From: Mesodorylaimus sp. YZB2_4
Taxonomy: Eukaryota; Nematoda; Enoplea; Dorylaimida; Dorylaimidae
Assembly (NCBI GenBank): GCA_030248295.1
Contig: JASANH010000138.1
Location: forward strand, 62,001-126,000
Reading direction: 5' to 3'
Length of the DNA: 64,000 nt
Shown here: positions 10,830 through 24,807 of the stretch, one piece after another
How positions within the stretch are numbered: the stretch's first letter is position 1
How the letters are laid out: each line of letters starts with the position of its first letter
Program-made: the position numbers and the translations under genes
Notes under the pieces: model-generated
Databases searched by the model: none
What the model saw: only the letters and a program-made list of their open reading frames with translations
Told to the model about the DNA's origin: nothing

Positions 10830-13260
10830 TTATCTTCTCTGAAACGCCAACAAGTTCTCCAAAGAATGCGATCTTCGCCTTCTGCCGAATAATTTTTGCA
10901 CGAATCTGCCTCCGATGGACGAGATATGGGTACAGCCGGTTGTAACAGCATCATCCAATTTTCTTAAACTGCTACATTTCTCTATTTCAAGTTGTCTCGA
11001 CTCCAAATATTTCTTGGAATTCCGCCCCTTGGTCAGACGTGGTCCGCCGTTATTTGACTCTTTGGACGAACCACTGGACGAACGACCTTGCGATCGCTGT
11101 TGACTCGTCGGGAAACTGGCATCAAACATCGTGATCAACTCTAATTTCGAGGTTGCTAGCTCTGTCTCGAAATTCTCATTCTGACGAGCTTGTGCCAAGA
11201 TTCCGACGAGCAGCTCGTCCACATGGTGACCCAAGGCAACGGCAATTTCTACGAATTTGCAATTGCACTCTTTCGCGGCGCGCTTGCCATCTACAAAAAA
11301 AATGAGTCAACACGAGAAACTTATGGGGAGCTTTCAGTTATCGGGAGAATCTTGCAGTGACATGATCATTCATTCCCCGCCCTTCGCCCCTCCGTTGGAG
11401 TTTTGTATTGCTAGTCCTATTTTCCATAATAGTGCATGTAAAGAATGAACGCTACGCTTGTTTATTGTGCTTGTGAATCACTACAAACGTGCCATTTGAA
11501 AAAGCAAAGCGATCTTTTACGTTTCTTTCTCACACGGAAACACCAGCTAAACAAATTACGGTTTTTCTGATTTAACGTTAGATGTTCCCTTACATCTGCA
11601 TTTCCAGCTCGTCTCTGATTTGCCCAATGATCTTATCGAACGAAGATATCCTTGCGCTCAGGGGAGAGAAGCGCAAGATTGTTTGTAGAGACGGCCTTAT
11701 TTTACGTTCAGTAGTGGCTATCACCAATGCAGTGCAAGTGGCCGTATCGATTTCGCTCAGCTGTAATCCAAAAGAGCCAGTCTCCATAAACAACTAGAAC
11801 CTTCCTTCCTTTTCACGCGGCCAGTACACAAACTGATGCTTTTTGGAGGAGATGCTCTTTGATTAACGACTGGCTCACGTGCTTACCTTCGACAGAAACG
11901 TGACGTTTCCGTTCTAAATCGATTTTGTTTGCCACCAAAATTATCGGTTTTTGTGACGAATGCGTTCTCTGCCTCAACTCGTACAATGCTTGTTCAGCAT
12001 TGCGAAAACTGGCCGAATCGTCAACACTGTAGACCACAACGTAGGCAGCCCCGCTCAAGCTTAGCCACATGTCACTCTGAAAATAAAATTCGGCATCATC
12101 AGGCTGGCAACAACACTGCTGGCTGATGACTTTTCTACAAAAAAAGGCATACTTTTTTGTTGTTGACTTCGATAAAAGTCAGCTGTGATTCTTCGTCATC
12201 CAATTGCACGTTGACTGTGTTTTCTGCTGGGCACTCTCCTGCAAGGTGAGCATCAACAGTACGAGCGTGCATGAATGCATATACGTGGGTGGGCATACAT
12301 ACCAGACTCGTTTTGGAAAGGATTGCAGTACTCGGACGTCATGAACTGATTGATGATGGATGTCTTGCCCACTCCATCTGAGCCCAGGACGACAATGTGG
12401 TACTTTCGGACACTGTCTTCCACGCTGGCTTGTGCAAACTTATCGGTTGGGCTTGCCCCGGCTTCTGTGACGGCAGAGGGCAACGGTGAGTGACTGCGAC
12501 TGCTCAAGTTGGACCTGGAACTGTTCTTCGACGATCCGTTTAAGGAACGTCCACCGCCGCGGGACGCCACCGAGGACATGCCCCCTGTGTTGCTTCGACA
12601 GCGGAAGGAGTCCCCTCTGCTGGTTATGACAGCCTTGTCAGGGTCCAGTGTGAACGTACGCATTCGCTCCATCACAACCGACTCGTCGTCATTGGCAGCC
12701 GCTTTACCCGAACTTAATATCGAATCCAGACCGCTTCGACTGGACGGACTTTTTGGGGACAAGGTTTTGGGGGTTTTTTGGGCCTTACTGTAGATTGATG
12801 GTGAAAATGGTCCGACCTTGCTAGGCATGGTACATGCTCGACGTCGAAATTCAGCTTGTATCATCGCTGCGTCATCCACAGTTTGTGAATTAGCCCCGTT
12901 GAGTATCTGTGCATGTGGACGGCGGGTGGGTGAATTTTGTGGCGATGCCCTGGATCGATTCCGCATAGACTGGCTTCGTCCCAAATCACCACTTTTCATT
13001 CTCAAGGCATTGGCCAAGCGATCAGTACGCATCTTGTTAATTTCACTCATAGCCATGATATCGCTATCGGCTACCATTGATGGGCGCGCCTTGAAATTAA
13101 ACAGCGGCTGATCAGCCAATGGTGATTGGCGTAATTTAGAACCGTGTGCAACAGCCGCCACTTGCACAAGAATGTTCTCCAAAGTATTTCTTCTCCTTGT
13201 CGCCGACGTTTTTAAAATGCTTTCTGTCACCGATGTCAAGATAAGAAAGGTGCGAGAATG
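10830..13260 (-). CDS. RGK-family (Rad/Gem/Rem) small GTPase with long N-terminal extension
   Basis: Four coding exons on the minus strand: 13260-12303, 12238-12153, 12076-11887 and 11290-10830, with consistent phases. About 280 serine- and arginine-rich residues precede the G domain. That domain has a P-loop GSDGVGKT, the NKID base-binding motif, and EIAVALGH where Ras has ETSA. The switch II DxxG is missing: the sequence runs FIEVNNKKSDMW instead, in line with the degenerate G3 of RGK proteins. The C terminus is basic and ends RRRRSHSLENLLAF, like the conserved membrane- and 14-3-3-binding tail of Rad, Gem and Rem. Family members inhibit voltage-gated calcium channels and affect the cytoskeleton. 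The true start is unresolved: the first exon opens at an acceptor in frame without ATG. The first internal ATG is at 13077, so an upstream exon is likely. Confidence 0.88.
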
Positions 13261-16046
13261 CTGAAAAGAGAGCCAAAAACTAAACGATGCCGGCGGGTGA
13301 AGAAGTCTTCTACAGCATTGATCCCTTTGTCACGAAGGTGCTGTCCGTTATTAGGTACTACTGGGAATAAGTAAGCGAAACGGCGTGACGCTTTTTTGTA
13401 TCCTAGCATTTCCGATGTGGGGGTTAGCATAAATAATGGAAAATCCATCTCATTCGAGACATCTTTACGTAAAAGCGTGACCCTCTCGCCAAACAAGTCA
13501 AACTTGTCTGTAAATATAGCATTAGATACTTGCCCAGAATCACGCTGACTCCCGCAAGCGAAAGCCAAGCTTACACGACTAGCACAAGAATAACCTTGGA
13601 GAGCTCGGCCGCGCCACAGATGTCAGGCCAAGAAAAACCTAATCGACTTTCATCATCTTTTTCGCGTGAGACGAGCTTGAAAGCCCTCCAAGCTAACACC
13701 CTGCCCCAACTCTGAATGATCCTGAAAAATATAAGATTCGACATTTGGTCGGATAAGAAAAGCTTCGACATAAGAATAAGGTTCTCTGAGAATCGAAATG
13801 AACGAAATTGGGAAGACAAAGCAATGCTACAATAACGGCCAAGCGATGGAATGTAACTTTAGAAATGACCATTCCTTTTCTGAGACTGACCAACAGGAAA
13901 AGTACAAACCAGATACAAAAAGAAAGAAGTTAACTGGACCAGCTCCCATATTCCAGCCTTTATAAGCATCGCTCGGCTGACTGAGCGCCTCGTCAACACG
14001 TGAATAATACATTAGGCCTTGAAAGAGATTGTGTTCACAAGAATGAGCAGTCCTTTTTAAGCCTTACAAAAATTGTGCCGATTGAGAGAGGTAATAATTT
14101 ATCCTATAAAGGCCCGACCAGCACCGCATCATGCATGGACCAAGGATGTTCTTAAAAGTCGACATCAATGCCAGCTGCTCCAACGCGACGTCTAGGAGAC
14201 CATGGGTGAAACGCCATCGCTTAAAGGACCGTTGGGACGATATCGAAAGGCACCCAGCTGCCAGCTAGGGCCTAAAGTGTAAACTCGTGCCTGTATGTAA
14301 TTTATCGAATTGGCTCTGCCACCACGACCACGCCTCTTAGGCCTTTCTGTTTTCGAGGAATGGTGGAGAAGGATCGAATAAACATCTATCCTGAAGACAA
14401 ATAAAAGTATTTCCAAACCTGATGACGCTCACTCATCACGAGCCGCTAACACACATTCAAAGACGTTAGCGCATGGTCTTAAATGCAAATGTTATGATCA
14501 CTTGGTAAGAAAAGCCCGGCCTGTTTTCCAGTTAGGATACAATTTGCTCAGCTCTCCTCGACCACTCCCTTTCTCCGCCCCGTCCGGCTGCTAACGATAA
14601 GTATTTTCGACAAACATGTAACGGAAGCGAGTAATTTCAGGTTAGTCCCGACAGCACATCCGCTCGGACAGAGGACGTATTGAATATGCTAGCAACTAGT
14701 AGAACCAATCGTAGACTAGGACTAGTGAAAACTCGTGCTTCGAGCTAGGTTGGCATTTAGACTCGTGTTCCAGACTAGGCCTGGCCATACATAGTAACAC
14801 AATATCCGCGTCCTTCACACCGGTCACCGGAGATGATCAAGCAGGAAAGAGGAAATGAACAGACCCTGTTATCAATAAGCTATGCCTACTGGCGTATTCG
14901 TGCCACAAAAATAAAATTGTGAAAGTGTTTATGCATATGCACGTATTCACACAATGCGTCTTGCGATGCCAAATACCTCAAAGCGTCTCGTCACGCTTTT
15001 CGTCGTCGAACCTCCTAGCGCTATATCGTTTTCCTAACGATAAGATCTCTCAATGCCGCAATCCTTCAGGGAGCTGGCAGAGTTGGAAGTCTCTCCACCA
15101 GCGTCATCAGTGAAGGCTGACACTAATTCATTTACTCTCAGGGACCTGACTGCCACGAAAAAACAACAAAATGGCAGAAGAGAAAAAGATCAATGACTGG
15201 ATGGCTTCTACCCAGACTTCCGGGTCTCCCTTTAATTACCCGAGGGGTTCAGTCCCGAATCACGGCTTAGCTATTGTAAATTGCCCTTATCCAATCAGCA
15301 AATTACGAAACGTACGCCCACTAGAATTAGCGTTGCAGAAACCGGCCTCGTTTGGGCTGAAATTTGATCAGTAAAGCCAAAGAATTGGCGGTTTTGAGCA
15401 GGGATCGTGTAATACAGACTCGGGTTAGCTGATCGTGAGACTGCGGATCCCCTGTCAAAAACAAACTGGTCGACATGCCTGTATAAAAAGGTGAGTTCGA
15501 GAATTAAGTTGAGGGGATAACGGATGGCTACGGTGCACTTGGCACTTCCTCAGATTGGAAAAGTATTAGATTATTGATTCAGGCTCAAAAGGACTTTTTC
15601 TGAGCATTTGAGTGATGCTAGCAATGTCGCAGACAAGGGCTATAAATATGTAAGGACCCATAAATCAAGTTGGCAAGATCAAGAAGCTGCTAGACGTACC
15701 CCACTCCGCCGATGAAAAACTGACATTTATCGAAAGCGAGCGTATCGAAAAAGAGCGTGCGAGGCCTGTTATTTTCATCGGATGTAATTATACACGAGAT
15801 CTAGCACGTTAACCTACGGGTACTTATCCTCAGTTCGAAGCATAGGTACAGTACCATAATTTTATTTCAGAATCAGCGTCGTTTTCGCTTGTATAAAATC
15901 ATTTCATCAAAGACACATGCATACATTTTGCTTGCACAAGCGATCATGGTACAGATCATACATAACGTTAGTCAGCAGCCAAAGCAAGTAAAATGCGCGG
16001 AAATATTACGAAAATATAAAACTGCTGAGTATCACCAAAATTTTAC
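13261..16046. other. Gene-poor stretch between RGK and the protease
   Basis: The missing first exon and promoter of the RGK gene should lie in its left part, but I could not pin them down. Two exact copies of CTAACGATAAG occur at 14591 and 15034. A short ORF at 15171-15374 has an ATG but no motif or splice context. Confidence 0.4.
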
Positions 16047-17548
<1,502 letters not shown>

Positions 17549-18119
17549 ATTGAATAGGGCGCTCGAGATCAGTCAAAGTCTATCAGAATCTTTCGTCAAC
17601 AAAAGACGCAGATGAGTATGTCAGGTGCGCCACGTGTCTTCAGTTGGTGTTTCGATCTAACTGACAAAGAAACAATGTACTGAGCAGGAGTATACTGGCA
17701 AACCAGTTGGGCCTTGTGTGTCCAGTTCGGATCGCTGACGTGACATTGTAATCGAGTTGCAATTTGCATATGATCCAATTTTTTGGCTGACGCTGATTGG
17801 CTGATGTGAATCGAGAATGGATCGGTACCATCGATTGAGGGCGGCATGACGAACCATGTTAAGACAGGCAAGGTGCCGGCTCCAAAGGACTGAAAGAACT
17901 GATGAATATTTTGCGCGCTCGGGGCCGTGATGTGGCCATGGTACCTGAAATACTGCAAAAAACTCTCGTGGTAGGTGTTATGACTTATGACTTAACTTTC
18001 AATGAAGCAGTTACAGAGCACTCAGGCATTGAAATACATGGAAGAGAGCAGAACATTGAAAACTAAAAAACTATCAGAATGGTCAAGAAAGAGACAAACC
18101 AGGCAAAAAACCAATCGGA

Positions 18120-19470
18120 AAGCTACAAAATCATGTTTTTGATTGACGATAAAAAGATCCTAAGCTTGCTCTCGGGTATGCCTACTGGTAACTTGTTCCA
18201 TAAGGTGATTGCAGAAAAATCGAACGACTGCGTGTAAGCGACTGTGTGATGAGCAGGAACCACAAGATGGTGAAGCTGGACTAATCTCTGGCTGTGACGA
18301 CGACCAGAATCGACTTGTTTCATGTATTGGTGGCGGTATTCCTGCATTCCATGAAGAAATTTATAAAGCTGAATTAGCTTTGGTTGCTTACGACGGGTTT
18401 GAAGAGACTGCCAAGCGAGTTTATTCAAAGCAGATTCGTAAGGAATAGTTCCGTCATTGAGGCAGCATCGAGCGGTTAGCTTCTGAGCTCTGTAAAGTTC
18501 CAGAATATCCTTGGACAGAATAGGGTCTCAGCAAACGACACCATACTCAAGCTTTGATCTGACACAGGATTGATAAACAGTTCCAAGAATTCTAGAATTC
18601 ACATATCGTCCGAATTTCCGTTTAAGGGCACCGATCATAGAGCATGCACTTCGGACAGCCTGGCTATTATGAGCAGAAAATTTCATGCCGAAAGAAAAAC
18701 GCCTAAATATTTAAATCGATCGACTAATTCAAACTGTTGGCCATTCAAACGCAGAGCAACCTGTTCTTGCACTGAGCCGCGGAGACGATAAACAACGGAT
18801 TTTGTTTTGTCGGTATTGAATGCTAGTCCAATTTTTGATATTGTTGGGCTCATAAAATCGATAACAGGCTCAGCGGTAACAACCATGTCATCCAGATTTT
18901 TAATAGGAACGAGAAGCCGACAACCATCCGAAAAAACAGCCAAGGAAAAGTCAGGATATCGATATTTGAACTCCACAAGCAGAGTATCCATACAGGCGAT
19001 GAATTACAGGCCCAAGTAAGCTCCCTTGATGGACGCCACCAACCACTGGCGAGTCAGCTGAGGCGCAGTCACGAATTGAGACATGCTGGGTTCGATTCGA
19101 TAGGACTTGATCCAAGCAAGCAACTTGACTGGAACACGATGATGATTTTGGGGTGTCGAAAATGAAGAGCAGTGAAGAATCTTATCGAAGGCTTTTGACA
19201 CGACGCCCTTGTTCAGAACCGCGACACCCCAGCCTGAATAGCAGGCAGGCGTAAATGCGTACCCGGTACCGACTAATGCTGCTGAAATTGCTCTCCAATC
19301 CACAAGTGGCAGAGACGAAGGCCGCAAGCAAACATGATTGCCCTTTGCTCGTCAGGTGAAATCCGACCAGGCAAGGCGAGAGCTGATCGCCGCAAAAGTC
19401 ACTGAAAAAACACGAGCCCGAATCAGATGACGGAAATCTCAAGCAATTATTCAAGGCCCCTCTGATCATC
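18120..19470 (-). mobile_element. Degenerate non-LTR retrotransposon (LINE) reverse-transcriptase fragment
   Basis: Minus-strand blocks in several frames match the order of a CR1/Jockey-type reverse transcriptase. SKAFDKILH and LLAWIKSY come first (about 19200-19080). The palm segment with FNTDKTK and FKYLGVFLS follows (about 18850-18690). Last comes the post-RT region with LYKFLHG and ITLWNKLP (about 18350-18160). The catalytic YADD/FADD box is replaced by FSDG near 18925, and the blocks are broken by frameshifts and stops. No endonuclease domain was found. An old, dead, 5'-truncated copy. Confidence 0.75.
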
Positions 19471-20208
19471 AAATCACTGGAATTATCTTCGAAGTGACTA
19501 CTCTCATAAAAGTCCTTGGCAGACCGAACCAGTTCCGCTTAGAACATGTCATAAGTTTGCTTCAGAATGAGCGCCCTCAACGCGCTGCTGTAAAACGTGG
19601 GGTCAACCGTGAGCAGTTGGGAAAGGCGTGACCTTGTCCTTGGCAAATGTTGAGGTATTTATAGCTCAGCTTATAACGACGAGGCCTGCGAGGTCGGAAA
19701 GACGTACGGGGTCAAGAGCTCGATGGCGGGAGCTCACGGTCAGTGCCTATAAGGCCAAGCAAGGGTAGATAATGACATGGGGTTTTAGATGCAAGGGGCT
19801 TACAAGTCAAGGGTATACAACACAGATGATGCAAGGGGTTTCGGCTGGTTTCGAGAGCATATTTGACGGACTCCATATGGTATGTTCTCTTTTTTTTGAC
19901 CCTCTATAGCCCTGCATGTTTCTGGTCTTAAAGTGCACTGTCAGTGTTTGGCCAAGAATAAACCATGATGATGATAATACAGTACTGTAGCTGTTGCCCT
20001 GTGTCAAGTGCAAATTCGATGAGCTCAGGTTACACTGGTGGCTTCTTTGGATCGAAACAAACTTGTAAGGCTCAGTATATAAAGTCAGATTCTCTTGTAA
20101 GTGCAGTCGACTGTAACAGCATTTGAAAAGGCCCCATCGAGCCGGATTCTGGATACGGTCCTTGGCGGCCATTCGCCCTTCGCGTGGGCGTTAAGGCTTT
20201 AACATAAC

Positions 20209-20264
20209 AAAAAAAAAAAAAAAATAAAAACAAAAAAATTTTTTAAAAAAAATTAATAAAAAAT
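20209..20264 (+). repeat. A-rich tract
   Basis: A run of mostly adenines (16 uninterrupted, then A/T mixture). It could be the tail of a plus-strand retroposed sequence whose body lies in 19700-20200, or a simple low-complexity tract. No target-site duplication was identified. Confidence 0.6.
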
Positions 20265-20755
20265 ATCTCGTCCTTCAGCAAGGGATCTCAGGTACAGTAC
20301 GAGTGGAGACTGGCATTTCTCCCATTCTAGTATAATAGCATCACACCCAGCCCCTCCAGAAAGATATACTGTACATCTGCATGTGTATGTGTGTATCTGC
20401 TATTTACACATAACGTTACAGGAGCTACAGGAAAATCGGTTCATCCCCCCATTTACAAATTGCTGAACGCCCGGTTTTGAAAGTGGGCGGCAACGATGCG
20501 CATGTTGGCTACTTCTCAGGCTGGTTTTTATTGATCGACTGGCAAGAGCGGGGAAATAGTTCTGCCTTGGCTGGCGCTGGGCGGTCTCATGGCGGTCTCT
20601 GACTAAAACGTGGGGGTAAAGTTAAATAGCGGCTCATTAGCAACCCAGTGCGGGTAGTACTCGCCTTAGAATAGTTCTATTTGCATGTTAGCACGTGACT
20701 AGCCCTCGTGCGCCATCTTTCTAGACGTCGCTGGTTTTGTGTCAATCGGTTTATT

Positions 20756-22476
20756 ATGGAAGAAGCTTTTCGTTGGTTGGCCAGTTGGGTATCGGTTGAT
20801 AACGGTGGTAACGGCAACGGTGCTCGAGGCGGTGGTGTGGTTCGTGCAACCGATCTGAAGGATACGATCGCTCGTGAATCAAGATCGACCGTGCATGATT
20901 TTGATTTGTGGAAAATGGGAGCTAGTTCTTCGTTCGTCCGATTGGCCGGAGTCAGCGGAGCATTGGCCATTGGATTCGGAGCGTACGGAGCGCATGGTAA
21001 GGTGCACAATGACGGAATGTAAGAGGACCCTTATTGTGATCATGTTTCAGGCATCCGAGAGCGACCTGATATGCCGCGCGAAAGAGTTTTGGTAAGTGCA
21101 CGCGTGTGTGGTCCGGGAGTTTGCATTTTTTAAAGTCAGAATCTGGTTACGCAACAACGCGTCTGCACGATTCAACCGTGCAACTGTCACCGAAATCATT
21201 TTCGTGTCGAAATTCGGTGAGGAAGGGGGCATTATGGTCAAAATTTCAGACCGACATGCCTCTGAAATGAACTGAATAAGACGACATATGCCTTGAATAG
21301 GTTGTTATTCTGGGCAAGAAAAACCTAAAGTTTCCGCAATGGGGCTATCTGTGGTGGTTGGTGTCTGGATTTGGGCAAGATGCCTGACGCTGCTACTGTA
21401 GATCGAATCGCGGAACATAAGAAGTTTCGTAAGTCGCAAGACGGGGTCTTTGGTTCTACCAAAACTGTGGAGCACTCTAATTGAACTTTGAGTATCAAGA
21501 TAGGAAGCTTGAAAAGACCAAAGCGGTACCTACTGTCGATTATGGAGAGACAATAGAGCGCTATGTAAGGCAAAGAATGTTGGTTACATGTCTCCCAAAC
21601 GCATTGCCAGTTTGCTCGTTTAACCCAGCTGATGTTTGAGAGAGGTCAAAAGAAGGTGTCTGCTTGAGAAGTGAACAGTAATTGAGGATTGTGCGGTATC
21701 GTGTGTGGTTGTCGCATGGCTTGTACAACTCTCATGTGCCATATAACTTTGAATATTGACCCTCATCTAACGATAAGAACGATGCCACTCTCAATTTTGA
21801 TTTGGTCGGTTCTATCAAGCCACAAATACGTAACTTTCTATTTGTACCTCTAGAATTTTGTGCGTCAAGGTGTCGTACTGACCGCCTTGCTTGATGCCTT
21901 CTGTGTAATGATAGCTTCATAATTACCGCGCATTGAAAGAGCTTGAGACGGAAGAAATGACCTTTACAATATGTAGGTAGGTGGTGGTTATATATGTAAA
22001 TCATGTGCTTTGCATAACCTGTAGGAGGGAACTGAGAAGGCGGCATGTATGTCCAGGGGATTTCATTCGTTTCATTGTTCTGATCTAATTGAACCTATTT
22101 TAGGCGTTCGACTCTGGCAATCGTTATCACCTGGTCCATAGCGTCGCCCTAATGGCTTCGCCAATCGCGAGGTATCCGATGCTGGTAAGCCACACCTCTG
22201 TTATAAGGGAAGGCATAATGGGCACTTGAAAGGTATCAGAATACAACAGTCTGGCCTGACATGAGAGCAACTGGCTAGGGTCCTGTCCGGTCCAGGATAA
22301 GGCATAGACACTGGCATGCTTTTCTTTTTCAGACTGGATCCCTGTTCAGCGTGGGCATACTTCTGTTCTCGGGCACCTGCTACTATTACGCCCTGACTGG
22401 ACGCGATGATGTTCGACGCCTAACCCCTATGGGCGGTGTAATTCTGATATTGGCTTGGTTATCGTTGGTGGCATGA
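20756..22476 (+). CDS. TMEM256: TMEM256 / DUF423 family membrane protein
   Basis: Four exons: 20756-20996, 21051-21091, 22104-22184 and 22333-22476, giving 168 residues with correct phases. The body matches the TMEM256/DUF423 pattern: FVRLAGVSGALAIGFGAYGAHG as helix 1, NRYHLVHSVALM as helix 2, GSLFSVGILLFSGTCYYY as helix 3, and LTPMGGVILILAWLSLVA as helix 4. These are small four-helix membrane proteins; the human one is about 113 residues and is found in mitochondrial membrane fractions. This protein carries roughly 50 extra N-terminal residues, glycine- and arginine-rich in the middle, before an internal methionine (MGASSSF) that matches the usual start. Intron 2 is about 1 kb, the others are short. 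An AATAAA signal lies about 215 nt after the stop. Confidence 0.88.
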
Positions 22477-24807
22477 TGCGCATTGGGGACACGATATGGT
22501 GCACTGAAATTGCGCGAAGTCGTTGTTGACATTTTATTTCCGTGATTCTTATCGCTTGATAGATTTTAGAAACTGACTCTTTCAATTCGTGATTGTTTCT
22601 TAGAGCAACCGCTTACTATCATGAATTCGATGCTGGTGATGCATTCTGTCAATGTGGGCTTGTAGAATTGTCAGTTTAACTGTCGTGAAGGAAATAAAGA
22701 CGTTGCCTCTACGGAGCAGGTTCTTTGGCCTGTGGAGAAGGTAGTGTATCTGGTTGCCTTAACTGGCCGCCACATTCAGCGTATTAGTTACCTTCTTTGG
22801 CCTCTCTACACCCTTTTCCAGGCGAGGCTGAAGCCCCGTCAGGTTGATGTCTCAGGCACCTACATACGACTAGGTGACCTGCCTGAAGGGTTTTCGAGTC
22901 ATCCGCTCACCGAGGTATCTTCTCCAATGTAGGGTCATTTTGCCTATTACATAGACATGCTGTAAACAATATTATGAGTACGCCATAGACTGCAGTACTG
23001 TACTGCACTGCAGATGGTTTATGTGAGCTGAATTTGGAAACTGCGGTTTTATCAGTCACCAGTTTATCCAGTATATTTATGTTGCTTAGTGCAATGATTC
23101 AAATCAATAGCTATTATAAACAGCGAGCAGTCATAATTTGCGATAAGTACAACTGTATGCGCGGTGCCGTTTTAGTGCTTGGCTACCGAGTAATCAGACA
23201 GACAGACAGACAGACAGACAACCTAGAAATTGTCCCGCCTCTCAACGAAGCTATGGTTCTTCATGCATCACCTTTATAATTTCTCTGCCACTTTTGTGCC
23301 AAGATGGTCTCACTTTGACCCGAGAGCCTTCCTGTGACGTCGTTGGAATCTCCATTAGCTCTAGGTCGAAAACATAGGCGGTACTAAACACGTCATGAGA
23401 GCTAAATTTGAAAACGACTTTTTCTCAGTCACCTGTTCCTCTAAACATAAAAATAGCTCTAACGGTTCGAAACTAAGCTTGAAAACTAGCTTTCAGTGTC
23501 TAGCCTGATGTAAGCCATTAGATTGTGTTTCGTTTTCTATTTGCGCTGGGAAGCTTTGAATTTGGTCCAAATCGTATGAGAACTGGGCTGCTTTTGTCTG
23601 GTAGGTGGGTGGATGGACGCGAACCTGGGTGCTTTCGAATGCAATTAGGGGAAGACTGAATGCAAATAGGATGAAGGTCCTTCTATAGTCACAATGCTAG
23701 CAACGAATGTAGGTAAGGCGCATTTCACGCATGGATGCAACGAATAGCCTCCAGCTCATACGCAATCACCTCTACCATTTTTGGCTTTGGATATAGGAGA
23801 AACCAGTTTTGTGGACCACTGTATTGTGCGCCCCTATTGTACCCGCTAATACGAGGACTAGTGGATCTTTTTGTATCGGGAATACAATGCCCTGAAAAAC
23901 TTGTCAGACGATAGAAGAAGCGTAGTCCAATCGAATTGATAGATTTCCGCCTTTTACATTTTGGCAGTCGAAGTGGCACTCATGCTCACGTCGACGGCCC
24001 CGTACTGTACTGTAGGTCGCGGCGCGCTGCGGGTTGTACGATACCAGTCCGGAAAGTCTTGAAGGCCAATCAAGACAAGTTTGATGAGGATACCCCGCAT
24101 CTCTCATCCAGAGGCGACTCTGATCGTCAGACTGGAACTTTTGGGGCAGAGAATTGGGGGAGGGGTGGTTTACGGGAGAAGTTTAAAAGTTTGTGTGCGC
24201 GCAATCGAAGGGCACGTGGTTTAGGATTGGGAAGGAATCGAGATATGTACGTACGGCTGTTGGCGAAAGATTTGCGATGTGTGTGGCGCTCGTTTCTTCC
24301 TCTTGCTGGTTATTACTACTCCCGCACGAACGAATGAGTGGGCATTGGGGATGTTTCCAGCGCCGCAAATATTTCAATTCTAGTACCGCCAACCACGAGC
24401 CTTGCAGATGGAATGCGTACGTATCCGATACGCGCAATATCAACACGTCTTTGTCACATGCGCTCCTCTCGTCTGTGTTTATATAAATCCACATTTGGTG
24501 CTCGTATAAACCGTGTAAGGAGCCAGCCATCCGTCGCGTCAACTCTTTTGCTGTCCTCAGCAGATTGATAGCGTGTCTAACTTTTGCCAAGTTGAGCCTA
24601 TGGTATCTTTCAGAGCAGCAACGGAATCTAATGGTAAGCTGGTCCGTACAGCTTCACAGCTTTGGTCAAGCGATAACAGCTGGAAAGACAGTGTGGAAGT
24701 AGACTTCACAACTTTTCGACTGTCTCTGATCCACCATTGGAATATTGGCCTCAGGTCTGAGCTCTATTTGACATTGATATTTATTTTTCGCTATCGGGTA
24801 TTAAACT
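22477..24807. other. Region between TMEM256 and the first AMPK-gamma-like gene
   Basis: It contains the TMEM256 3' end (AATAAA at about 22692) and an AGAC microsatellite at 23195-23220. A TATATAAA word near 24480 is a possible promoter of the next gene. No further coding exon was recognised. Confidence 0.4.
23195..23220 (+). repeat. AGAC tetranucleotide microsatellite
   Basis: About six uninterrupted units of the tetranucleotide AGAC. Confidence 0.95.

Noticed and set aside
19807-20172. 121-codon minus-strand ORF
   Set aside because: It lies beside the A-rich tract in repeat-like DNA, has no known motif, and its composition is not protein-like beyond its length.
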